From Stutzerimonas stutzeri (GTDB taxonomy: Bacteria > Pseudomonadota > Gammaproteobacteria > Pseudomonadales > Pseudomonadaceae), in contig NC_015740.1 of NCBI RefSeq assembly GCF_000219605.1, positions 1,736,001 to 1,800,000 of the forward strand: 64,000 nucleotides of DNA, given 5' to 3'. Below are positions 58,133 to 64,000 of the stretch, piece after piece (position 1 is the stretch's first letter; the number at the start of each line of letters is the position of its first letter). The notes below the pieces were generated by a model, which was given only the letters and a program-made list of their open reading frames with translations, made no database searches and was not told the origin of the DNA. The translations under genes and the position numbers were made by a program.

Positions 58133-58318
58133 ATTAGCTAAGCTCATCGCAAATCCGCCGGACGGCTCTGGCGGGTCGCGCGATGCGCGGGCTCGCTGCC
58201 AACCGGGTCACATTGCACGCTTGATTAATTCCCCTAAACTCGAGCCCCAAAGAGACGCGATCGTGGATGAGCGTTTCAGTATTCGGCTCGCGGTGACGGG
58301 CGATAAGGGAAGTCGAGC

Positions 58319-59677
58319 ATGCAGAACAAACCGCAGATGGTCGAGGCCGTGCTGTTCTACAACGAAGGCACCATCTGCAAGGAAATGCTGTATCCGGAGT
58401 TCGAAGCGGTGCTGGACGGGGTGGTTGCGTTGCCCGAGTTCGCTGACCGCCAGATGCATGCCGTCTACGTGATGATCAACCCGCGGCTGCAGGTGCGTGC
58501 CGCCGTCTTTTTCTGCCTCGACTTCAATGAAGATGGTTCCGCCGATGACGGCTGGAACATTCCGCTGCGCCAGCTGGCCGAGCGCACCGGCCGCGGGCCG
58601 GACATGGGCGCCGGCCCCATTCGCCTGGCCTGTCGCAGTCAGTGCCCCGTCTCCTGGCACCAGATGCATATGTGGGATCCCAAGGTCAGCGCCGAGCGCA
58701 ACGATCTGGCACTGCTGCGCGACACCATCAAGCGCAACCAGCTCGGCCTGCTGGTGGAGGACGAGGGCGCGCCTGTCGTGCCTGCCGAACGCCTGCAGAT
58801 GGTGGCCGAAGACGCCTGGTACGCGGCTGAGGCTGGCAAGGAGGCCACTACCCAGCGATCCGAAAGTCACGAGCGGGAGCAGCGCCAGAAAGCTGCGTTG
58901 CTCATCAAGCAGCAGCGTCAGCGCATCGCCAATCTCGAACGTTTGCGGGAAGAGGACGCGCTCAAGAGCGCTGCTGCGGCGGACAAGGAACGCAAGCTTC
59001 TGCAGGACGAGATCCGCTCGCTGCAGCAGCAGCTGCAGCAACAGACCGAACTCAATGCCAGCCTGCATGCGCAGATGACCGCGCAGGCGGAAAGCTTCCA
59101 GAAAGCCCGCGAGGAGATGAGCAAGCAGTTGCGGACGCTGGAAGTCAGCGGTCGTGTCGAGATCGGTGCGGCGCGAGAGCAGTTCGAGCATGAGGCCCAG
59201 GCGCGCATCGCTGCAGCAGTGGCCGAGTACAAGGAGCAGGTGGCGATCCGCGACGTCGAACTGGCCTATCGCAATGAGCTGGACGCGCAGCAGGAAGAGG
59301 AGATCCAGCGGCTGAAGAACGAATGCGAGACGCTGCGGCAGAGCGGTGACCGGGTGCTGGAGGACCTGTCGCGCCAGGGCGTGGTGTTCATGGCCTACCA
59401 TCCGGGCGCCGGGCATCTGACCATCGCGCTGCAGGACCTTGCTCGCTACCGAGCCAACCCCCTCGCTTATGCCGCTGCCAAGTGCTTCGTCTCCGAGGAA
59501 CAATACCGGCAATGGCTCGAGCACTACCAGAAACCCGCCTGTATCGCGACCTTGGCCAGTGGTGAGCGTTGCGCCATGCCGCTGGACAAGGTCGATGCAC
59601 CGAGTCGTTTCGTGATCGGAGAATCCAACTGCTGTGCCCGGCATCGCAAGGAAGACCGGCAGCGTACCGGTAGCTGA
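58319..59677 (+). CDS. Conserved-looking coiled-coil protein with Cys-rich C-terminus, unknown function
   Basis: 452 residues in three parts. The N-terminal globular part (about 1-140) reads AVLFYNEGTICKEMLYPEFE and has WHQMHMWDPK near its end. A long coiled coil follows (about 190-360), rich in Gln, Glu and Arg. The C-terminal domain has CIATLASGERC and SNCCARHR, whose Cys/His spacing could bind a metal. No membrane segment or signal. I do not recognise the family. Between the broken NTF2-like gene and the PLP-enzyme gene, same strand. Confidence 0.8.
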   Translation: MQNKPQMVEAVLFYNEGTICKEMLYPEFEAVLDGVVALPEFADRQMHAVYVMINPRLQVRAAVFFCLDFNEDGSADDGWNIPLRQLAERTGRGPDMGAGPIRLACRSQCPVSWHQMHMWDPKVSAERNDLALLRDTIKRNQLGLLVEDEGAPVVPAERLQMVAEDAWYAAEAGKEATTQRSESHEREQRQKAALLIKQQRQRIANLERLREEDALKSAAAADKERKLLQDEIRSLQQQLQQQTELNASLHAQMTAQAESFQKAREEMSKQLRTLEVSGRVEIGAAREQFEHEAQARIAAAVAEYKEQVAIRDVELAYRNELDAQQEEEIQRLKNECETLRQSGDRVLEDLSRQGVVFMAYHPGAGHLTIALQDLARYRANPLAYAAAKCFVSEEQYRQWLEHYQKPACIATLASGERCAMPLDKVDAPSRFVIGESNCCARHRKEDRQRTGS

Positions 59678-59682
59678 GCCGT

Positions 59683-60633
59683 TTGTTGATTTCCGAACGT
59701 TGCGTCGCCTCCGATGCCCCGCTGATTCTGCAACGCCTGCATCTGGACTGGTTGCAGCAGGCCGCTGTCGACGTGGTGGTGTTGCGGCTCGACCTGGTGG
59801 ACCCGGAGCTGTCCGGAAACAAGTGGTTCAAACTCGTTAACCATCTGGACGCAGCCCGCCGTGCCGGCGCACCGGGGCTCATCAGCCTTGGTGGTCCGCA
59901 TTCCAACCATCTGCACGCTCTGGCCGCGGCCGGTCACCGATTCGGTTTCGCGACGGTCGGCCTGCTGCGCGGACACGAGCAGGACACGCCGACGGTGGCC
60001 GATCTGCAAGCCTGGGGCATGCAGATCCACTGGCTGGGCTACGGTGGCTTCCGGGCACGCAACCTACCCGGCTTCTGGCAGCCATGGCAGCAACGCCATC
60101 GCGGTTACTACTGCATTCCCGAGGGCGGAGGCGGGCTACCTGGCGCCCTGGGTTGCGCCGAACTCGTGCCAAGGCTGCCATCGGCATTGGCTGCGGTCGG
60201 TTGGGACGATTACGACGCTGTCTGGCTTGCCGCCGGAACCGGAACGACCCTGGCGGGATTGGTCATCGGTGAGGCCGGGCGGCATCCGGTAATCGGCGCG
60301 CTGGCCGGCCCGCCATCGCATGCTGTCGATGACAATGTGGCGGCGCTGCTCGCGCAGGCGGGCGTTGCCAATGAGGGCTACGAGCTGCTGGATGCCAGCC
60401 GCGGCGGTTTCGCCCGGTTCGACAAGGAGCTGGCGCATTTCATGTACACGGCCGAGCGTGACGGCGGAGTGCCGCTTGATCCGATCTATACCGCAAAGAC
60501 CATGATGGCATTGCGCCTTTATGTCGAGCGCGGTTATGTTGCCGCCGGCACACGCGTGCTTTTCGTCCACACCGGTGGATTGCAGGGGCGCCGTGCTGCT
60601 GAGAGTCAGCTGCACAAGCTGATCCATGGCTAG
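59683..60633 (+). CDS. 1-Aminocyclopropane-1-carboxylate deaminase/D-cysteine desulfhydrase family protein
   Basis: Fold-type II PLP enzyme of 316 residues. The PLP-lysine region is LSGNKWFKLVNHLDA, followed by LISLGGPHSNHLHALAAAGH, and the PLP-phosphate site is AAGTGTTLAGLV. HTGGLQGRR near the C-terminus is the family end motif. The substrate could be ACC, D-cysteine or another D-amino acid; distinguishing residues cannot be checked here. No ATG fits; TTG 59683, 6 bases after the preceding stop, is assumed. Confidence 0.85.
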   Translation: MLISERCVASDAPLILQRLHLDWLQQAAVDVVVLRLDLVDPELSGNKWFKLVNHLDAARRAGAPGLISLGGPHSNHLHALAAAGHRFGFATVGLLRGHEQDTPTVADLQAWGMQIHWLGYGGFRARNLPGFWQPWQQRHRGYYCIPEGGGGLPGALGCAELVPRLPSALAAVGWDDYDAVWLAAGTGTTLAGLVIGEAGRHPVIGALAGPPSHAVDDNVAALLAQAGVANEGYELLDASRGGFARFDKELAHFMYTAERDGGVPLDPIYTAKTMMALRLYVERGYVAAGTRVLFVHTGGLQGRRAAESQLHKLIHG

Positions 60634-60650
60634 AGGTTGGATTTTCCAGG

Positions 60651-61754
60651 ATGAACAAACCGCTGCACCCTGATCAGCTGCGTGATCTGATCCCGTTGAA
60701 CGCGCTGTCGCCACGTCAGCTCTGGGAGCTGCGTGCGCGCACCGTGCCGCTTGTGCTCACCGCAGGCGAGGTGCTTGAGCTGGACGAACGGCACGCGACG
60801 ACACGCTACTACCTGATGGCCGGGAAGCTGCTCGTCAGCGATGTCGAGGGGCAACAGGGGCTGCTCGCGGCGGGGACTCCGGCGGCGCTGCATAGCCTGC
60901 TGTCAGAACGGACGCGGGAGGTGCGGGCACTGGAGGATTGCCATCTGCTGAGCGTGGATGCCGTGGAACTCGATCGCCTGCTTTCCTGGCGCCAAGCGCT
61001 GCAGGATGTGCTGCTGCAGCTGACCATGGACGGCGAAGAAACGGAGTGGCTCGAACGTCTGCTCGAAAATCCCCTGTTCGCCCAGGTTCCTCCGCAGAAC
61101 ATACGCAGCATGCTGCACCGGCTCGTGTCGGTCGAGGCACCAGCCGGGCAGACGCTATTGCGTGAAGGCGAGGCGGGGGACTGCTGCTATTTCCTCAAGA
61201 GTGGTCGGGCGCAGGTACTCAAGGCCGAGGACAGTGGCGAACAGCTCTTGGCGGAACTCGAAACCGGCGCCTGTTTCGGCGAGGAAGCGCTGCTGGAAGA
61301 TCGTCCGCGCAACGCCAGCGTGGCAATGATCGAGGACGGCAGCGTGCTGCGCCTGGGCCGGGCCGACTTTTTCGAATTGCTCAAGGCGCCGGTGGTGAGC
61401 GAGGTCGATCTGGACGAAGTGGCCGATCTGCTCGGCTGCGGCGCTCAGTGGCTGGACGTTCGGCTAGCCGATGACTACGAGCGCGGGCACGCCATGCAGG
61501 CGCTGCACATGCCGCTGCACCTGTTGCGGCTGAAGACGCGACTGCTGAATCCCCGCCGCACCTACCTGTGCTATTGCGAAAGTGGCAAGCGCAGCGCGAG
61601 TGCGGTCTTCCTGCTGACCCAGCTCGGTTTCACTGCCTATGCGCTGCGGGGCGGGCTCGATGCACTCGGCAGCGATGATCGCGCGGCGCTGCTGTGGGAG
61701 TGCGGCACCGGCTATCTGGCTCGGTCCGATGGACGCATAGAACGCAGCCTCTGA
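60651..61754 (+). CDS. Two cNMP-binding domains fused to a rhodanese domain
   Basis: 367-residue soluble protein. The N-terminal cNMP-like domain (about 20-120) looks degenerate. The second (about 135-255) has LLREGEAGDCCYFLKSGRAQ and the phosphate-binding region GACFGEEALLEDRPRNASV. The C-terminal rhodanese (about 265-367) has the active loop LCYCESGKRSAS with cysteine near 309. No DNA-binding HTH, so it is not a Crp-type regulator. It may couple a nucleotide or oxidation signal to sulfur transfer. 17 bases after the PLP enzyme, so probably co-transcribed. Confidence 0.87.
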   Translation: MNKPLHPDQLRDLIPLNALSPRQLWELRARTVPLVLTAGEVLELDERHATTRYYLMAGKLLVSDVEGQQGLLAAGTPAALHSLLSERTREVRALEDCHLLSVDAVELDRLLSWRQALQDVLLQLTMDGEETEWLERLLENPLFAQVPPQNIRSMLHRLVSVEAPAGQTLLREGEAGDCCYFLKSGRAQVLKAEDSGEQLLAELETGACFGEEALLEDRPRNASVAMIEDGSVLRLGRADFFELLKAPVVSEVDLDEVADLLGCGAQWLDVRLADDYERGHAMQALHMPLHLLRLKTRLLNPRRTYLCYCESGKRSASAVFLLTQLGFTAYALRGGLDALGSDDRAALLWECGTGYLARSDGRIERSL

Positions 61755-61764
61755 GCGGGTTGGC

Positions 61765-63159
61765 TCAGGCCGCGCTTCTGCGCAATGCGGCATGGCGGCG
61801 GATTTCCCGGCGCGCACTACGTGCCAGCCGCACGCTCAGCAGCAGTGCCGCGCAGCTGAGGCCAGCGATCAGGCCCTGCCAAAGGCCGCTTGGCCCGCTC
61901 GCCGGGCCAAGCTTATCGGTCAGCCCCAGCAGGTAACCCACCGGCAATCCGATGCCCCAGTAGGCGAACAGCGTGTAGACCATGGTCATGCGGGTGTCCT
62001 GATAACCGCGCAGCGCGCCCGCCGCGGTGACCTGAACCACGTCCGAGAACTGGAACAGCGCGGCATAGAAGAACAGGCTGGCGGCGACCGCGATCACCGC
62101 TGGATCAGGCGTATAGATCCGTGCGATCTGCTCGCTGAACAGCAGCATGACGCTCGCCGAGAAACAGGCATAGACCAGCGCTGCGGCGATCCCGACGCCG
62201 GCTACGAAACGGGCATCGCGCGGTGCGCTGCGGCCCAGCTCCTGACCGATGCGCACGGTCACGGCCATCCCCAGGGACAGCGGGATCATGAAGATCAGCG
62301 AGGTGAAGTTCAGGGCGATCTGATGCCCGGCCACCACCGTCGCACCGAGCGCACCGATCAGCAGCGCGATCACGGAGAAAATGCTCGCTTCGGCGAACAC
62401 GGCGATGCCGATGGGCACGCCGACCGACAGCAGGCGACGAAGCATCGGCCAGCGCGGGCCCTCGAAGTGGGAGAACAGCTGGCTTGCCTGATAGGCCGGC
62501 GCACGCTTCACCCAGATGGCCATGGACGTCAGCATGAACAGCATCACCAGTGCCGTGGATACGCCGCAACCCACACCACCCAACGCCGGCATACCGAGCT
62601 TGCCGTAGATGAACACGTAGTTCAGTGGGATGTTCAGCAGCAGGCCGAGAATGCCGATGACCATGCTCGGCCGTGGGTGACCCAACCCGTCGCTGAAGCA
62701 ACGCAGTACCTGATACAGCGCCATGGCCGGGAAGCCGCAGGCGACGGCGCGCAGGTATGCCATGGTTGGATCGATCAGGGCGGGTTCGACCTTCATCAGA
62801 TGCAGCACCGGCTTCGCGTTCCACATCAGCAGTGCACTGCCGATGCCGATGCCAACGCCCATCCACAGGGCCTGGCGCACCAGCGGGCCGATTTCGGCGT
62901 GATGCCCGGCGCCGAAGCGCTGGGCGACGTTGGGTGTGGTGGCCAGGGTAATGCCGCTGACCAGCAGGTAGACCGGCACCCAGATCGAGTTGCCCAGCGC
63001 GACGGCAGCCAGGTCGTGCGGACTGACGCGGCCGGCCATCACGGTATCGACAAAGCCCATGGCAGTGCTGGCCAGCTGAGCGATCATCATGGGCAGGGCG
63101 AGGGCGAAGAGGGTGCGCAGTTCAAGGCGGACCCGTCTGAGTCGAAGCTCAGTGGGCAT
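61765..63159 (-). CDS. MATE-family multidrug/Na+ antiporter (NorM/PmpM type)
   Basis: Inner-membrane exporter of 464 residues with twelve hydrophobic segments. N-terminal LALPMMIAQLASTAMGFVDT VMAG is the hallmark, and it also has ALYQVLRCFSDGLGHPRPSM and GAATVVAGH-like segments. Uses a Na+ or H+ gradient to expel cationic drugs; substrate not readable. It is convergent with the cNMP-rhodanese gene and divergent from pdxB. Confidence 0.9.
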   Translation of the reverse strand: MPTELRLRRVRLELRTLFALALPMMIAQLASTAMGFVDTVMAGRVSPHDLAAVALGNSIWVPVYLLVSGITLATTPNVAQRFGAGHHAEIGPLVRQALWMGVGIGIGSALLMWNAKPVLHLMKVEPALIDPTMAYLRAVACGFPAMALYQVLRCFSDGLGHPRPSMVIGILGLLLNIPLNYVFIYGKLGMPALGGVGCGVSTALVMLFMLTSMAIWVKRAPAYQASQLFSHFEGPRWPMLRRLLSVGVPIGIAVFAEASIFSVIALLIGALGATVVAGHQIALNFTSLIFMIPLSLGMAVTVRIGQELGRSAPRDARFVAGVGIAAALVYACFSASVMLLFSEQIARIYTPDPAVIAVAASLFFYAALFQFSDVVQVTAAGALRGYQDTRMTMVYTLFAYWGIGLPVGYLLGLTDKLGPASGPSGLWQGLIAGLSCAALLLSVRLARSARREIRRHAALRRSAA

Positions 63160-63280
63160 TGCGAGGCGTTCCAGTTGTATACAAGAAACGCGCTAGTCTA
63201 CGCCGGGTCGCTGCACGCAGGAAGGCGGCAAAGCGTCGGCGGCCCGTCTAGAATGTGCTTCCCCCAACCGGAGCCACACC

Positions 63281-64000
63281 ATGCACATCCTTGCCGACGA
63301 AAACATCCCGCTGGTCGATGAGTTCTTTGCCGGTCTCGGCGAGATCCGTCGCATGCCCGGGCGTCGCATCAATCGGGCGGCGCTGGAGGGCGTGGATGTG
63401 CTGCTCGTGCGCTCGGTGACGCGGGTCGATCGCGAATTGCTGCAAGGCACCGCGGTGCGCTTCGTCGGCACCTGCACCATCGGCACCGACCATCTGGACC
63501 TCGACTATTTCGAACAGTCCGGCATCGATTGGGCCAGCGCGCCTGGCTGCAACGCGCGCGGGGTGGTCGATTACGTATTGGGTTGCCTGTTGGCCTTAGC
63601 CGAAGTCAGCGGCGAAGCCCTGGCGCGACGCCGCTTCGGCGTGGTGGGTGCCGGCGAGGTAGGCGGGCGCCTGGTCGAAGTGCTGCGAGGCCTCGGCTGG
63701 GATGTGCGCGTTTGCGACCCGCCGCGCCAGACTCTCGAGGCAGGCGGTTTCGTGACGCTGGATGAAGTGATTGCCGAGTGCGATGTCATCAGTCTGCATA
63801 CCCCGTTGAGCATGAGCGGCGACTGCCCGACCTTCCATCTGTTCGACCGTCAGCGCCTGAACGGGCTGCGACCGGGTGCCTGGCTGATCAACGCCAGCAG
63901 AGGAGCGGTGGTGGATAACGCGGCGTTGCGCGATCTGCTGCTGCAGCGTCCGGATCTCGAGGCGGTGCTGGATGTCTGGGAAGGCGAGCCACAGGTGGAC
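63281..64000 (+). CDS. pdxB: Erythronate-4-phosphate dehydrogenase, N-terminal part
   Basis: Second step of pyridoxal phosphate synthesis: NAD-dependent oxidation of erythronate-4-phosphate. About 240 residues are visible, running off the right edge. It starts [20 protein letters not shown], then [14 protein letters not shown], the Rossmann motif [32 protein letters not shown] and the catalytic arginine in [15 protein letters not shown]. Length and motifs are normal as far as visible. ATG 63281 has GGAG upstream. Confidence 0.95.
   Translation, partial: MHILADENIPLVDEFFAGLGEIRRMPGRRINRAALEGVDVLLVRSVTRVDRELLQGTAVRFVGTCTIGTDHLDLDYFEQSGIDWASAPGCNARGVVDYVLGCLLALAEVSGEALARRRFGVVGAGEVGGRLVEVLRGLGWDVRVCDPPRQTLEAGGFVTLDEVIAECDVISLHTPLSMSGDCPTFHLFDRQRLNGLRPGAWLINASRGAVVDNAALRDLLLQRPDLEAVLDVWEGEPQVD

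Overview
The window is chromosomal DNA from a GC-rich gammaproteobacterium, most likely the Pseudomonas stutzeri group (Stutzerimonas). The main argument is gene order. The run leuC-leuD-leuB-asd-asd paralogue-fimV-truA-trpF-accD-folC-SPOR protein-cvpA-purF-metZ, followed by convergent xcpQ-xcpP, is the order known from P. aeruginosa, and the protein sequences are Pseudomonas-like throughout. This assignment comes from reading alone; no database search was run.

Layout. (1) Positions 1-6144: the promoter-proximal part of an exopolysaccharide locus on the minus strand (sugar aminotransferase, Wzx-type flippase, GT2 glycosyltransferase, Wzc-type kinase running off the left edge), led by a broken phytanoyl-CoA dioxygenase gene and a long gene-free leader. 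(2) 6145-7255: a complete IS630-family element with TA flanks. (3) 7326-8703: two tandem initiator tRNA genes, each with its own terminator, then small membrane and secreted proteins. (4) 8781-11141: dusC, a YgfF-like SDR and a small heat-shock protein with a sigma-32-like promoter and a ROSE-like RNA thermometer. (5) 11142-28789: LysR regulator and the conserved leucine/asd/fimV/truA/trpF/accD/folC/cvpA/purF/metZ block. (6) 28879-31907: xcpQ and xcpP without the rest of the type II secretion operon, then tRNA-Val and tRNA-Asp. (7) 32041-34357: SoxR, LysE exporter, GNAT acetyltransferase and a small ORF. (8) 34395-41425: a minus-strand cluster behind a Zur-box-like palindrome: zinc-free ribosomal protein L31 (rpmE2), TonB-dependent receptor, a periplasmic membrane-anchored CobN-like chelatase subunit, an ExbB/TolQ-like protein and a DUF2149 protein with ExbD-like layout. 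(9) 41707-50327: threonine aldolase, LysR/WrbA/MFS divergon, PEP-mutase-family enzyme, PAS-PAS-GGDEF-EAL protein, and an emfourin-protealysin inhibitor/protease pair. (10) 50527-53392: cyanide-insensitive-type cytochrome bd oxidase operon with its small DUF2474 subunit and a 28-residue microprotein. (11) 53410-64000: AraC regulator with a membrane-anchored nitrilase-fold protein, fadH, a frameshifted SnoaL/NTF2-like gene, a coiled-coil protein, an ACC-deaminase-family PLP enzyme, a cNMP-cNMP-rhodanese protein, a MATE exporter and the start of pdxB.

The most interesting unit is the zinc-starvation cluster at 34395-41425. The sequence suggests that one zinc-sensing switch controls an outer-membrane receptor, a large CobN-like protein placed in the periplasm, and a two-protein proton-channel-like pair in the inner membrane. 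No cobS, cobT or tonB lies beside it. This is consistent with a dedicated metal or metallophore uptake or handling machine rather than cobalamin synthesis. Secondary points of interest are the orphan xcpPQ pair, the ROSE-like thermometer, the protealysin/emfourin pair and two decayed genes.
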